A stretch of 64,000 nt of DNA from Citrobacter europaeus (GTDB lineage: Bacteria > Pseudomonadota > Gammaproteobacteria > Enterobacterales > Enterobacteriaceae): contig CP083650.1 of NCBI GenBank assembly GCA_020099315.1, positions 3,162,001 to 3,226,000 on the forward strand, in the 5' to 3' direction. Below are positions 35,744 to 45,193 of the stretch, piece by piece. How positions within the stretch are numbered: position 1 is the first letter of the stretch; every line of letters starts with the position of its first letter. Made by a program: the position numbers and the translations under genes. Under the pieces are notes generated by a model. The model saw nothing but the letters and a program-made list of their open reading frames with translations. It had not been told where the DNA came from and ran no database searches.

Positions 35744-36985
35744 ATGCCACTACAAAATTATCTGGATGAGCTCACGCCTGGTTTTACTCCATTATTAGCA
35801 ATAAAAGAGGCTTCCCGCTGTTTATTATGTCACGATGCTCCCTGTAGTCAGGATTGCCCGGCGCAAACCGACCCGGGGAAATTTATTCGCTCCATTTATT
35901 TTCGTAATTTTAAAGGCGCCGCCGAAACTATCCGCGAAAATAATGCGCTCGGTGCGGTGTGCGCCCGGGTTTGCCCGACAGAAAAATTATGCCAGCGCGG
36001 ATGCACGCGCTCAGGAATTGATAAGCCTATTGATATTGCTCGTCTGCAGCGTTTTATTACCGATTTTGAACAGCAGACTGCAATGAAAATCTATCAGCCC
36101 GCAACAAAAACGTTGGGTAAGGTCGCCGTCATCGGTGCGGGGCCGGCAGGGTTACAGGCCAGCGTAACGCTGAGCAATCTGGGTTATGACGTCACCATCT
36201 TCGAAAAACAGGCCCAGCCAGGCGGCTGGTTGCGCCATGGCATTCCAGAGTTTCGTCTGCCGCACTCGGTTTTGGATCATGAAATTGCCCGTATCGTTGA
36301 AATGGGCGTGACTATCAAGTGCAATTGTGAAGTCGGCAATGCCCTTTCCGTTGAGCAACTCAAAGCAGAATATCGCGCCGTACTGGTTACCGTAGGCATG
36401 TCTTACGGTTCCACATTACCCATGTTTGACCATGCGGAAAACGTCGAAATTGCCGTCGATTTTCTGCAACGGGCCCGGCAAGCCAGCGGCGATATTACCG
36501 TCGCGCAAAGTGCATTAATCATCGGTGGCGGCGACGTGGCGATGGATGTCGCCAGTACATTGAAGCTGCTGGGCTGCCCATCAGTCACCTGCGTCGCGCG
36601 TGAAGAACAGGCCGACTTCCCGGCCAGCGACAAAGAATTCAGCAGCACTCAGGCATTAGGGGTATCGATTATTGACGGTTTCACGCCGGTAGCGGTTAGC
36701 GGAAATCGCGTCACCTTTAAGCACGTACGCCTGCCGGGCGAACTCACGCTTGAAGCCGAACACATTATTCTCGCCGTCGGCCAACATGCTCAGCTTGCTA
36801 ATTTCGCCGCGTTAAAGCCACAGCGTAATCTTATTGATACGCAAAACTACCAAACCGCCGATCCGGTCCTGTTTGCTGCGGGCGATATTGTTGAAGGCGA
36901 TAAAACGGTGGTTTACGCCGTGAAAACCGGTAAGGAAGCCGCTCAGGCCATTCATCACTATTTAGAGGGAGCTTGCTCATGTTAA
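35744..36985 (+). CDS. preT: Dihydropyrimidine dehydrogenase subunit PreT
   Basis: A 413-residue NADH- and FAD-binding subunit. The N-terminal Fe-S domain has the Cys clusters C-L-L-C-H-D-A-P-C and C-A-R-V-C-P-T-E-K-L-C. An FAD site G-A-G-P-A-G (near residue 132) and a nucleotide site G-G-G-D-V-A-M-D (near 263) follow. With PreA it reduces uracil and thymine with NADH. The last codons overlap the preA start (TCATGTTAA), so the two subunits are coupled. It resembles the N-terminal half of the mammalian enzyme. Confidence 0.95.
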   Translation: MPLQNYLDELTPGFTPLLAIKEASRCLLCHDAPCSQDCPAQTDPGKFIRSIYFRNFKGAAETIRENNALGAVCARVCPTEKLCQRGCTRSGIDKPIDIARLQRFITDFEQQTAMKIYQPATKTLGKVAVIGAGPAGLQASVTLSNLGYDVTIFEKQAQPGGWLRHGIPEFRLPHSVLDHEIARIVEMGVTIKCNCEVGNALSVEQLKAEYRAVLVTVGMSYGSTLPMFDHAENVEIAVDFLQRARQASGDITVAQSALIIGGGDVAMDVASTLKLLGCPSVTCVAREEQADFPASDKEFSSTQALGVSIIDGFTPVAVSGNRVTFKHVRLPGELTLEAEHIILAVGQHAQLANFAALKPQRNLIDTQNYQTADPVLFAAGDIVEGDKTVVYAVKTGKEAAQAIHHYLEGACSC

Positions 36986-38214
36986 CGAAAGATCTTTCTA
37001 TTACTTTTTGCGGCGTCAAATTCCCCAACCCATTCTGCCTCTCTTCCTCGCCGGTAGGCAACTGTTATGAAATGTGCGCCAAAGCCTATGATAGCGGCTG
37101 GGGCGGTATTGTTTTTAAAACGATCGGTTTCTTTATTGCGAATGAAGTCTCCCCACGTTTTGATCATCTCACCAAAGAAGATACTGGCTTCATTGGCTTC
37201 AAAAACATGGAGCAAATTGCCGAGCATCCGCTGGAAGAGAATCTGGCCGCGATCCGCCGACTGAAACAGGACTACCCTGACAAGGTCCTGATTGCGTCGA
37301 TCATGGGAGAAAATGAGCAGCAATGGCAGGAACTGGCCCGTCTGGTTGAAGAAGCGGGTGCAGATATGATCGAGTGTAACTTCTCGTGCCCGCAAATGAC
37401 CTCACATGCCATGGGCAGCGATGTGGGGCAAAGCCCTGAGCTGGTTGAAAAATACTGTCGGGCGGTTAAACGCGGCTCTACCCTGCCAATGCTGGCTAAA
37501 ATGACGCCAAATATTGGTGATATGTGCGAGGTGGCGCTGGCGGCAAAACGCGGAGGTGCCGACGGTATCGCGACCATCAATACGGTTAAATCCATCACCA
37601 ATATCGACCTGAAGCGGAAGATCGGGATGCCGGTCGTCAATGGTAAATCCAGTATTTCCGGCTACTCCGGCAAGGCCGTTAAACCTATCGCCCTGCGTTT
37701 TATCCAACAACTGCGCATGCACCCTGAACTGCGCGATTTCCCAATTAGCGGCATCGGGGGAATTGAAACCTGGGAGGATGCCGCTGAGTTTTTACTGTTA
37801 GGCGCAGCCACGCTGCAGGTGACCACCGCGATCATGCAATATGGATATCGGATTGTGGAGGATATGAGCAGCGGATTGTCACATTACCTCGCCGATCAAG
37901 GGTTTGAGTCACTGGAGGAGATGGTGGGTCTGGCCAATGCCAATATCATCCCCGCAGAGGAACTTGATCGTAGCTACATCGTCTATCCGAACATCCATCT
38001 TGATAAATGCGTTGGCTGTGGGCGCTGCTACATCTCCTGCTATGACGGTGGGCATCAGGCGATGGAATGGAATGAGGAAACCCGCACGCCGCACTGCGAC
38101 ACGGAAAAATGTGTGGGATGCTTGTTGTGCGGTCACGTTTGCCCGGTTGCCTGTATTGATCTGGGCGAGGTGAAATTTAAAACCGGACAGAAAGAACATG
38201 CGTTAACGCTGTAA
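36979..38214 (+). CDS. preA: Dihydropyrimidine dehydrogenase subunit PreA
   Basis: A 411-residue catalytic subunit: an FMN-binding dihydroorotate-dehydrogenase-like barrel (1–330) with the active-site Cys loop N-F-S-C-P-Q-M, followed by two C-terminal 4Fe-4S ferredoxin motifs (C-V-G-C-G-R-C-Y-I-S-C and C-V-G-C-L-L-C-G-H-V-C-P). The frame opens with TTG at 36973, but the ATG at 36979 gives MLTKDLSITF as in E. coli. It overlaps preT by 7 bases. Confidence 0.96.
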   Translation: MLTKDLSITFCGVKFPNPFCLSSSPVGNCYEMCAKAYDSGWGGIVFKTIGFFIANEVSPRFDHLTKEDTGFIGFKNMEQIAEHPLEENLAAIRRLKQDYPDKVLIASIMGENEQQWQELARLVEEAGADMIECNFSCPQMTSHAMGSDVGQSPELVEKYCRAVKRGSTLPMLAKMTPNIGDMCEVALAAKRGGADGIATINTVKSITNIDLKRKIGMPVVNGKSSISGYSGKAVKPIALRFIQQLRMHPELRDFPISGIGGIETWEDAAEFLLLGAATLQVTTAIMQYGYRIVEDMSSGLSHYLADQGFESLEEMVGLANANIIPAEELDRSYIVYPNIHLDKCVGCGRCYISCYDGGHQAMEWNEETRTPHCDTEKCVGCLLCGHVCPVACIDLGEVKFKTGQKEHALTL

Positions 38215-38222
38215 CGCTGATA

Positions 38223-38261
38223 AGAAAAGCCCGGTACAGATTGCGCTGTGCCGGGCTTTTT
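38223..38261. terminator. Bidirectional terminator between preA and mglC
   Basis: AAAAGCCCGGTACAG and CTGTGCCGGGCTTTT pair almost perfectly around a 6-base loop, flanked by T- and A-runs. It serves both convergent transcripts. Confidence 0.9.
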
Positions 38262-38272
38262 GCGTTGTACGT

Positions 38273-39283
38273 TTACTTCTTACGCGCGTACTTCAGTGAG
38301 TCCAGCGCGACAGCGAAGATAATAATGCCGCCCTTGATAATATACTGCCAGTATGGGTTCACGCCGATGTAGGTCAGACCATAGTTGATAACGGTGAAGA
38401 TAATCACACCGGTCACCACGCCAAACACGGTCCCTACCCCGCCGCTGAACGACACGCCGCCAACCACGCACGCCGCAATCGCATCCAGTTCATACATAAA
38501 GCCGAGGTTGTTGGTCGCCGAGCCGATACGCCCGGCTTCGAGCAAACCACCGAAGGCATAGAACACGCCAGACAAGGCATAGATAATCAGCAGGTTCAGC
38601 GCAACGTTTACCCCGGACACTTTCGCAGCCTCCGGGTTTCCGCCGATGGCGAAAATGTTTTTACCGAAGCGGGTCTTGTTCCACAGCACCCACACAAAGG
38701 CTACGGCAATCAGCGCGTAGAAGGTGATGTAGGAGAGTCGGAAACTGCCTAGCGCAATAAAGCCCTGCGCAAAGGTTGAGAATCCGCTGTCAAAGCCAGA
38801 AATTGGCGATGCGCCGACGAAGTCGTAGTACAGGGAGTTGATCCCGTAAACGATAATCATCGTCCCCAGAGTGGTAATAAACGGCGTCACGTTCAGATAA
38901 GCAATGATAATGCCGTTCACCAGACCGATAACGGCGCCAATCACGCAGACAATCAGCACCACTACGATGATTGGCATCGTAGCCATCTCAGGAAACACCT
39001 TATTGGCGTTCTCCATCGATTGCAGCAAGGTTGCCGCCACGACCGCCGCCAGGCCGACCTGACGTCCCGCAGACAGGTCGGTCCCCTGGGTAACGATCAG
39101 CCCGGCCACACCCAATGCGATAATAATACGCACCGAGGATTGCGTCAGAATATTACTCAGGTTCAGTAAGCTTAAGAAAGTGGGATCCTGGAAAATAATA
39201 ATTGCCAGCAAAACTAAAAGAACAACGTAAATTCCGCCTTCTTTCAGGTAAGTAAGAAAACTTTTCTTATTTAACGCACTCAT
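38273..39283 (-). CDS. mglC: Galactose/methylgalactoside ABC permease MglC
   Basis: A 336-residue inner-membrane permease with about eight to ten hydrophobic segments, of the ribose/galactose (BPD_transp_2) family; the segment G-L-V-N-G-I-I-I-A-Y is typical. It pairs with MglA and MglB for high-affinity galactose and beta-methylgalactoside uptake. Length equals E. coli MglC. It is the last gene of mglBAC, 15 bp after mglA, and shares the bidirectional terminator with preA. Confidence 0.97.
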   Translation of the reverse strand: MSALNKKSFLTYLKEGGIYVVLLVLLAIIIFQDPTFLSLLNLSNILTQSSVRIIIALGVAGLIVTQGTDLSAGRQVGLAAVVAATLLQSMENANKVFPEMATMPIIVVVLIVCVIGAVIGLVNGIIIAYLNVTPFITTLGTMIIVYGINSLYYDFVGASPISGFDSGFSTFAQGFIALGSFRLSYITFYALIAVAFVWVLWNKTRFGKNIFAIGGNPEAAKVSGVNVALNLLIIYALSGVFYAFGGLLEAGRIGSATNNLGFMYELDAIAACVVGGVSFSGGVGTVFGVVTGVIIFTVINYGLTYIGVNPYWQYIIKGGIIIFAVALDSLKYARKK

Positions 39284-39298
39284 AAGGAGCCCCTAATC

Positions 39299-40819
39299 TT
39301 AAAGGTGCAAAGACGCAAGACGGAGGATTTCGTTTTGCGTTGTAGTTTTAGTGTCAACAATTCCGGCAACGAGACCATTGCTCATCACCAGAATACGATC
39401 GGTAATTCCCAGCAGCTCCGGCATTTCAGAGGAAATAATAATAATCCCCTTATCCTTTTTCGCGAGTTCGGCAATCAACTGATAAATTTCAAATTTCGCG
39501 CCAACATCAATACCACGCGTGGGTTCATCCAGCATCAGAATTTCTGGCTGGGTTAATAACCAGCGGCCAATAACGACCTTTTGTTGATTACCGCCGGATA
39601 GTGAACCGATTTGTGTACGATGGCCCGGCGTTTTCACCCTCATTGAGTCAATAACCCACTGGGTATCGCTCTTCATGCGGGAATTATCCAGCAGACCAAC
39701 TTTATTTTTATAATTTTGGATATTGGAAATTAACGAGTTAAAACCAATATCCAGATACGCATAAATACCGGTTGAGCGGCGCTCTTCCGTGACCAGCGCA
39801 AAACCGTGGTTGATGGCTTCATTTGCGCTGTGGTTATTAATCTTTTTGCCGTGGAGCGTAATCGTACCCGATGATTTCTCACGAATACCAAAAAGCGTTT
39901 CAACGATATCAGTACGTTTTGCGCCCACCAGACCGGCAATCCCGAGAATTTCCCCTTTGTGCAAATCAAACGAGATATCACGAATCGACGGCTGACGCAG
40001 CGAAGTCAGGTTACGCACTTGCAGAATAACTTCACCGGGTTTGTTCTCTTTATCCGGAAAACGTTGGTTAAGTGAACGCCCAACCATCATGGCGATAATC
40101 TTATCCATATCCAGCCCTTCCAGTGGCTGAGTCGCTATCCACTGGCCGTCGCGCAGCACGGTAATTTCATCACACAGCTGGAAGATTTCCTCCATCTTGT
40201 GCGAAATATAAACAATGCCGCATCCACGCTCTTTCAGCTTACGGATGATGGTGAACAGATGGTTAACTTCTTTCTCGGTTAGCGATGAAGTCGGCTCATC
40301 CATGATGACGATTTTGGCGTCATAGGAGAATGCTTTCGCAATTTCAATCATCTGCATTTGTGAAACGGATAATGTGCCAACGCGCGCGCGCGGATCGATA
40401 TCAATATCCAGTTCATCGAATATCGCTTTGGTATCGCGGTACATTTTTTCCTGATCGACAAACATGCCTTTGGTGGGATAGCGTCCCAACCACATGTTAT
40501 CCATCACAGAACGTTGTAATACCAGGTTTAATTCCTGGTGGACCATCGAAATACCATTCTCAAGCGCTTCTTTAGCAGAATGAAAATCGATTTCTTTACC
40601 CTGAAATAAAATACTGCCGGAATCTTTTTGATAGATGCCGAAAAGGCATTTCAATAATGTGGATTTCCCCGCGCCATTCTCGCCCATTAAGGCATGAATC
40701 GAATGCGGGCGGACTTTTAAATTGACATTATCAAGAGCCTTAACGCCGGGGAAGGACTTGTTGATGCCGGTCATTTCCAACAAGTATTCGCCTGACGACT
40801 GAGTATGTGTGCTGACCAT
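39299..40819 (-). CDS. mglA: Galactose/methylgalactoside ABC ATPase MglA
   Basis: A 506-residue double ATPase. The first cassette has Walker A GENGAGKST (46–54) and Walker B I-V-I-M-D-E-P-T-S; the second has a degenerate Walker A (G-L-V-G-A-K-R-T-D) but an intact signature L-S-G-G-N-Q-Q-K and Walker B. This asymmetry is normal for sugar importers of this family. Length equals E. coli MglA. Confidence 0.97.
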   Translation of the reverse strand: MVSTHTQSSGEYLLEMTGINKSFPGVKALDNVNLKVRPHSIHALMGENGAGKSTLLKCLFGIYQKDSGSILFQGKEIDFHSAKEALENGISMVHQELNLVLQRSVMDNMWLGRYPTKGMFVDQEKMYRDTKAIFDELDIDIDPRARVGTLSVSQMQMIEIAKAFSYDAKIVIMDEPTSSLTEKEVNHLFTIIRKLKERGCGIVYISHKMEEIFQLCDEITVLRDGQWIATQPLEGLDMDKIIAMMVGRSLNQRFPDKENKPGEVILQVRNLTSLRQPSIRDISFDLHKGEILGIAGLVGAKRTDIVETLFGIREKSSGTITLHGKKINNHSANEAINHGFALVTEERRSTGIYAYLDIGFNSLISNIQNYKNKVGLLDNSRMKSDTQWVIDSMRVKTPGHRTQIGSLSGGNQQKVVIGRWLLTQPEILMLDEPTRGIDVGAKFEIYQLIAELAKKDKGIIIISSEMPELLGITDRILVMSNGLVAGIVDTKTTTQNEILRLASLHL

Positions 40820-40856
40820 AATTATACCTTGTTGGCCTTGCAGAGTGCATAATTAA

Positions 40857-40877
40857 GGGCGCAATGAAATTGCGCCC
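40857..40877 (-). promoter_or_regulatory. Intergenic hairpin between mglB and mglA
   Basis: A perfect 9-bp stem (GGGCGCAAT at 40857–40865, ATTGCGCCC at 40869–40877) with a 3-base loop lies 13 bp after the mglB stop. It can protect the mglB mRNA 3' end or attenuate read-through, giving more MglB than MglA. Confidence 0.7.
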
Positions 40878-40890
40878 ACATACGGAGTAT

Positions 40891-41889
40891 TTATTTGTTG
40901 GTAAACTCTGCCAGATTATCTTTATCGACACCTACGTACGGAACGCGAACAATCTTGTTCTCAATTTTCCAGTTGGTGCCATCAGCTGCACCTTTGCCGT
41001 CAGCCAGATTTCTCGCCAGATCGAAGGTGGCTTTCGCCTGATTGTTGGCATCGTTCAGCACGGTACCGGCCATTGCGCCAGACTTCACCAACGCCAGTGC
41101 TTCAGGCAGCGCATCCACACCAAATACCGGTACGTTGGTTTTATTGTGTGCTTTCAGCGCTTCAACTGCGCCCATTGCCATCGCATCGTTGTTGGCGATA
41201 ACCACTTCAATTTTGTTCGCGTTTGGACCGGACATCCACGCATCCATCTTATCTTTCGCCTGAGCGGTATCCCACATTGCAGTATCTAACTGCAACTGCT
41301 CAGTTTTAATGCCTTTGTCGTTCAGCTCTTTAATCACGTAAGTGGTACGCGCTTCAGCATCCGGGTGTCCCGGTTCGCCTTTCAGCAGAACAAACTGAAT
41401 TTTGCCGTCTTTGTTCAGGTCCCAGTTCGGGTTTGCAGCCCAGTGTTTGGCAATCAAATCACCCTGAATAATACCGGATTCTTTAGAGTCGGTACCGACG
41501 TAATACGCTTTGTCATAGCTGTCCAGCGCCTTACGAGAAGGTTCTTTGTTGAAGAACACGATCGGTACGTTCTGTCCGCGTGCTTTTTCAATGACCGTGC
41601 CTGCTGCTGCCGGGTCAACCAGGTTAATAGCCAGTGCTTTCACGCCTTTTGCCAGCAGCACGTCGATCTGATCGTTTTGTTTGGACTGGTCGTTCTGCGA
41701 GTCATTCATCAGCAACTGGACATCTGGCGCCGCTTTAGCATCTTTTTCGATAGCCTTACGTACCACGGACATAAAGTTATCATCATACTTATAGATAGTT
41801 ACACCAATGCGGGTATCAGCAGCGTGCGCAGCCGCGCCGAATAACATGCTTGCCATTACAGCAGACAGGGTCAACACCTTCTTATTCAT
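40891..41889 (-). CDS. mglB: D-galactose/D-glucose-binding periplasmic protein MglB
   Basis: A 332-residue periplasmic sugar-binding protein with a 23-residue signal peptide ending in AHA. The calcium-binding loop near D-L-N-K-D-G-K-I-Q is intact. It delivers galactose and glucose to MglAC and to the Trg chemoreceptor. It is nearly identical to E. coli MglB as recalled. It is the first and most expressed gene of mglBAC, with a ~215-base leader. Confidence 0.98.
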   Translation of the reverse strand: MNKKVLTLSAVMASMLFGAAAHAADTRIGVTIYKYDDNFMSVVRKAIEKDAKAAPDVQLLMNDSQNDQSKQNDQIDVLLAKGVKALAINLVDPAAAGTVIEKARGQNVPIVFFNKEPSRKALDSYDKAYYVGTDSKESGIIQGDLIAKHWAANPNWDLNKDGKIQFVLLKGEPGHPDAEARTTYVIKELNDKGIKTEQLQLDTAMWDTAQAKDKMDAWMSGPNANKIEVVIANNDAMAMGAVEALKAHNKTNVPVFGVDALPEALALVKSGAMAGTVLNDANNQAKATFDLARNLADGKGAADGTNWKIENKIVRVPYVGVDKDNLAEFTNK

Positions 41890-42112
41890 GGTATCTCCGG
41901 TTTTATTATGCAGGGTAGTACTTGAGATAAATGCTCGGCAGGCAGAACGTTACTGAAGTGTTACTGAACGCCGAAGCTCACTTTTAAAAAATATTTCTTC
42001 CGTGTCTGGCAACGCTCCAAAAACAGGCTTTAATTTTTGTTTAAGGCACCTATACCTCGATGAAAGTGATTATTCACCGTTACATAGTAGTTACAGCGCA
42101 ACAAACAGTGTC

Positions 42113-42173
42113 ATCATAGCTATCGCATTGTTAATATACTGTGAATTTACTCACATATTGAAAGCGGTTACAT
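42113..42173 (-). promoter_or_regulatory. mglBAC promoter with CRP and Gal-operator sites
   Basis: On the minus strand, in order: a Gal-type operator ATGTAACCGCTTTCAA (42158–42173), a perfect CRP site TGTGA-N6-TCACA (42140–42155), and a TATGAT -10 box (42113–42118). The CRP centre is 29 bp before the -10 hexamer, a class II layout. The start point would be near 42106, giving a leader of about 217 bases. Confidence 0.8.
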
Positions 42174-42182
42174 CGCGCAACG

Positions 42183-43208
42183 TTATGAGTTAGTGATCGG
42201 TGCCGCATTCTGCCGCAGCGCCACCGAATGGCGACGCACCAGCGTCGGCATAAAGCAATGCGTCGCCTGCGGATCCAATGTGCCTGCCGCGCCCTGCAGC
42301 GCGAGCTCCGTCGCCATTTTTGCCATTGAGGCAATGGGATAGCGCACAGTGGTCAGTTGCGGATCGGTGTAACGCGCGATGGGAATATCATCGAAGCCAA
42401 TGATAGAAAGGTGTAATGGAATAGCGATGCCGTTATCTTTTAGCGCAGTCAGCGCGCCGGCAGCCATATTATCGTTGTAGGCGAAGACCGCCGTCAGTTG
42501 TAAGTTACGCCCCAACAGTTCCACCATCGCGGACTCTCCGCCCTGCATATCGGGCGAACCGGTGCCGACCCAGCTTTCTGCCGCAACAATCTCCTGCTCT
42601 TTTAGGGCTGTTAACCACCCTTCTTTACGCATGGCATCATCTTCAATGCGATGGCTTGATGCCAGATAACCGATGCGTTGGTGACCATTATTCAGCAGCA
42701 TTCGGGTCGCCATTTTAGCCCCACTGATGTTATCCAGGCAGACGCAACGGTGAGCGTAGCCTGGCACCAGGCGGTTGATCAGCACCATGCCGGGGATCTG
42801 ATCCATAAACTCGGCCAGCTCCCGATCGCTCAATGCTTTAGAGTGAACAATCAGTGCGTTACAGCGCTGGCGAATCAACACCTCAATGGCATGACGTTCT
42901 TTTTCCGCCTCATGATAGCTGTTGCCAATCAGGACGTACTTCTGATGCTGCTGGGCAACCATATCCACGGCTTTTACCAGCGCGCCAAAAAACGCATCTG
43001 ATACATCCATGACCACAACGCCAATGGTGTCGCTTACCTGCGTCGCCAGCGCTTGCGCGTTGGCATTAGGTCGATAGCCCAATTGCGTGACGGCTTTCAT
43101 TACCGCTTCACGCGTATCGGGACTTACCAGCGCACTGTTGTTTAATACGCGAGAAACGGTCGCTACAGAAACGCCAGACTGTCGTGCCACATCACGGATG
43201 GTTACCAT
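42183..43208 (-). CDS. galS: LacI-family galactose isorepressor GalS
   Basis: A 341-residue LacI/GalR repressor. The helix-turn-helix (T-I-R-D-V-A-R-Q-S-G-V-S-V-A-T-V-S-R-V) is at residues 3–21, the hinge follows, and the periplasmic-binding-like core has G-F-D-D-I-P-I-A near 275. The ATG at 43208 is preferred to the in-frame GTG at 43214. It is five residues shorter at the C-terminus than E. coli GalS (346). It represses mgl and its own gene in the absence of galactose. Confidence 0.96.
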   Translation of the reverse strand: MVTIRDVARQSGVSVATVSRVLNNSALVSPDTREAVMKAVTQLGYRPNANAQALATQVSDTIGVVVMDVSDAFFGALVKAVDMVAQQHQKYVLIGNSYHEAEKERHAIEVLIRQRCNALIVHSKALSDRELAEFMDQIPGMVLINRLVPGYAHRCVCLDNISGAKMATRMLLNNGHQRIGYLASSHRIEDDAMRKEGWLTALKEQEIVAAESWVGTGSPDMQGGESAMVELLGRNLQLTAVFAYNDNMAAGALTALKDNGIAIPLHLSIIGFDDIPIARYTDPQLTTVRYPIASMAKMATELALQGAAGTLDPQATHCFMPTLVRRHSVALRQNAAPITNS

Positions 43209-43306
43209 ATTCACTGCCCTGTTTTAGATTGTGGTTACCCACAGACACCCCAGGTTGGGTATTTTGTCAGCACAATGAAACGGACTGCGTGAGTGGTGTC
43301 ACAGGA

Positions 43307-43354
43307 ATGAAAGCGCTTACATCCATTTTGTTAATGAATGTGATCCAGATCGTT
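43307..43354 (-). promoter_or_regulatory. galS control region: Gal operator and CRP-like site
   Basis: ATGAAAGCGCTTACAT (43307–43322) is a near-palindromic Gal operator; TGTGATCCAGATCGTT (43339–43354) resembles a CRP site with one weak half. Both lie just upstream of galS, consistent with autorepression and CRP activation. Confidence 0.65.
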
Positions 43355-44510
43355 ATCTGGATGTACGCGGCAATGATGTCCCTGCAGCACGCAGGGTTAA
43401 TTGACGCCACAGCCATTCTATCGGGCCCTGGCGGTAAAAACGTAGCCATATGATGGAGAAAAGTAGATTCACGGCCCAGACCGGTATGACGAAAAACAGC
43501 AGCTCCAGCCGGTCATATTTCATAAATAAGCCGACCTGGTAAAACAGCGTGGTGCAGATTAAGGTTTGTAACAGATAGTTGGTTAATGCCATGCGGCCCA
43601 CACAGGCGATGGCAATGACCCATTTAAAGCGGCTAAGCTGCGGCCAGTATCCGAACATCAGCGCGGCGTAACCGATAGTCTGCAACGGCGCGCCCAGCTC
43701 TCGCGGGGCTTGTAGCAAAAAGGCACACCAACGGTAGGTCCAGTTCAGTTGCCACTGAATGATAATAGCAGGCAGGTTAATCGCCATGCCGATAATAACC
43801 AGCAGCACGCCGGTGCGTCGGTAATGCTGTAAGCTGTACTGCCCTTTTAGCCAGCCGCTGCGCATTAATGCCGCGCCGAGCAGCATCATCCCCGCCAGTT
43901 GCCATCCGTATTGCGCGCCTAACGCCAGCAAGCTATTGGACATCATATCCACGCGATTGCTGACCGCTTCCATTCCGCCGTTCACTTTCCAGTATTTTTC
44001 ATACAGCAACGCTGAGGCATCCGGCGTCCAGGCGCGACTGGTTTCACTCCCTGAGATAACCCCCAGCAGCAGCAGTACGCAAACCCCCACCAGATAAAGC
44101 AGTAAGCCGGTGTTAAACAAGCTTTTTATCGACGGCGCATCCCGGATCAACCGCCAGCAAATCAGGCCAATTAAGCCATATGCCAGCAGGATATCGCCAT
44201 CCCAGAAAAGTAAACCGTGTATAAAACCCAACAGCACCAGCAGCGTAAGCCGCGACTGGATCCAGCGTTTGCCGCGCGGGAGCAGCATTTGCAGACCGGC
44301 CCCGAACAGCAATGCAAACAGCGTGAGGAATTTTACCTGCGCAAAGAGATCGAGCAGCGCCCAGGTCCAGGCATCGGATAAGGTGATGTTGCCATACCAC
44401 GCGGGATTGAGGTATGCCGCCTTTGGCAAGCCAAAGGCGCTAATATTGAGAAGCAGGATACCAAGAATGGCGACGCCACGAATAAAATCCAGCGTGACAT
44501 TACGCTCCAT
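43353..44510 (-). CDS. yeiB: DUF418 inner-membrane protein YeiB
   Basis: A 385-residue polytopic membrane protein with about ten hydrophobic segments. It begins R-N-V-T-L-D-F-I-R-G-V-A-I-L-G-I (acyltransferase-3-like first helix) and has the DUF418 C-terminal region with G-R-M-A-L-T-N-Y-L-L-Q-T. The family is of unknown biochemical function. Length equals E. coli YeiB. It lies 14 bp after folE on the same strand, so the two are probably cotranscribed. Confidence 0.94.
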   Translation of the reverse strand: MERNVTLDFIRGVAILGILLLNISAFGLPKAAYLNPAWYGNITLSDAWTWALLDLFAQVKFLTLFALLFGAGLQMLLPRGKRWIQSRLTLLVLLGFIHGLLFWDGDILLAYGLIGLICWRLIRDAPSIKSLFNTGLLLYLVGVCVLLLLGVISGSETSRAWTPDASALLYEKYWKVNGGMEAVSNRVDMMSNSLLALGAQYGWQLAGMMLLGAALMRSGWLKGQYSLQHYRRTGVLLVIIGMAINLPAIIIQWQLNWTYRWCAFLLQAPRELGAPLQTIGYAALMFGYWPQLSRFKWVIAIACVGRMALTNYLLQTLICTTLFYQVGLFMKYDRLELLFFVIPVWAVNLLFSIIWLRFYRQGPIEWLWRQLTLRAAGTSLPRTSR

Positions 44511-44524
44511 GGTTCCTGCCCTAA

Positions 44525-45193
44525 TCAGTTGTGATGACGTACTGCGCGCAGGAATTCCTGACGCGTGTTCTGGCTGGACTTAAACAATCCGCCAAGAGAC
44601 GTGGTCGTGGTCGCACTGGTCGCATCACGAATGCCGCGCGCTTTCACACAGTAATGTACCGCATCAATCGACACCGCCACATTATTGGTTCCGAGCAGCG
44701 TTTGCAGCGCGGTGAGGATTTGCTGGGTCAAACGTTCCTGAACCTGCGGACGCTGTGCAAAGAACTGCACAATTCGATTAATCTTCGACAGACCAATGAC
44801 CGAATCTTTCGGGATATACGCCACCGTCGCTTTGCCGTCGATAGTGACAAAGTGGTGTTCGCAGGTGCTGGTCAGCGTGATATCGCGGACCGTGACCATC
44901 TCGTCCACCTTCATTTTGTTTTCAATGACGGTGATTTTCGGGAAGTTGGCGTAATCGAGGCCGGAGAAAATCTCATCGACATACATTTTCGCAATGCGAT
45001 GCGGAGTTTCCATCAAACTGTCATCGCTCAAGTCGAGATTGAGCAACTGCATAATCTCGGTCATATGGCCCGAGATAAGACGTTTGCGCGTTTCGTTATC
45101 CATCTCTTGCACGGGCGGGCGTAGTGGCGTTTCAAGACCACGCGCGACCAGCGCTTCATGAACCAGGGCCGCTTCTTTACTGAGTGATGACAT
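44525..45193 (-). CDS. folE: GTP cyclohydrolase I
   Basis: A 222-residue type I GTP cyclohydrolase, the first enzyme of tetrahydrofolate and pterin synthesis. Zinc ligands are in T-S-T-C-E-H-H and the late Cys of H-Y-C-V-K-A-R-G. The frame opens at 45232, but the ATG at 45193 with upstream CAGGAGAAG gives the E. coli start and length. It is near-identical to E. coli FolE as recalled. Confidence 0.98.
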   Translation of the reverse strand: MSSLSKEAALVHEALVARGLETPLRPPVQEMDNETRKRLISGHMTEIMQLLNLDLSDDSLMETPHRIAKMYVDEIFSGLDYANFPKITVIENKMKVDEMVTVRDITLTSTCEHHFVTIDGKATVAYIPKDSVIGLSKINRIVQFFAQRPQVQERLTQQILTALQTLLGTNNVAVSIDAVHYCVKARGIRDATSATTTTSLGGLFKSSQNTRQEFLRAVRHHN

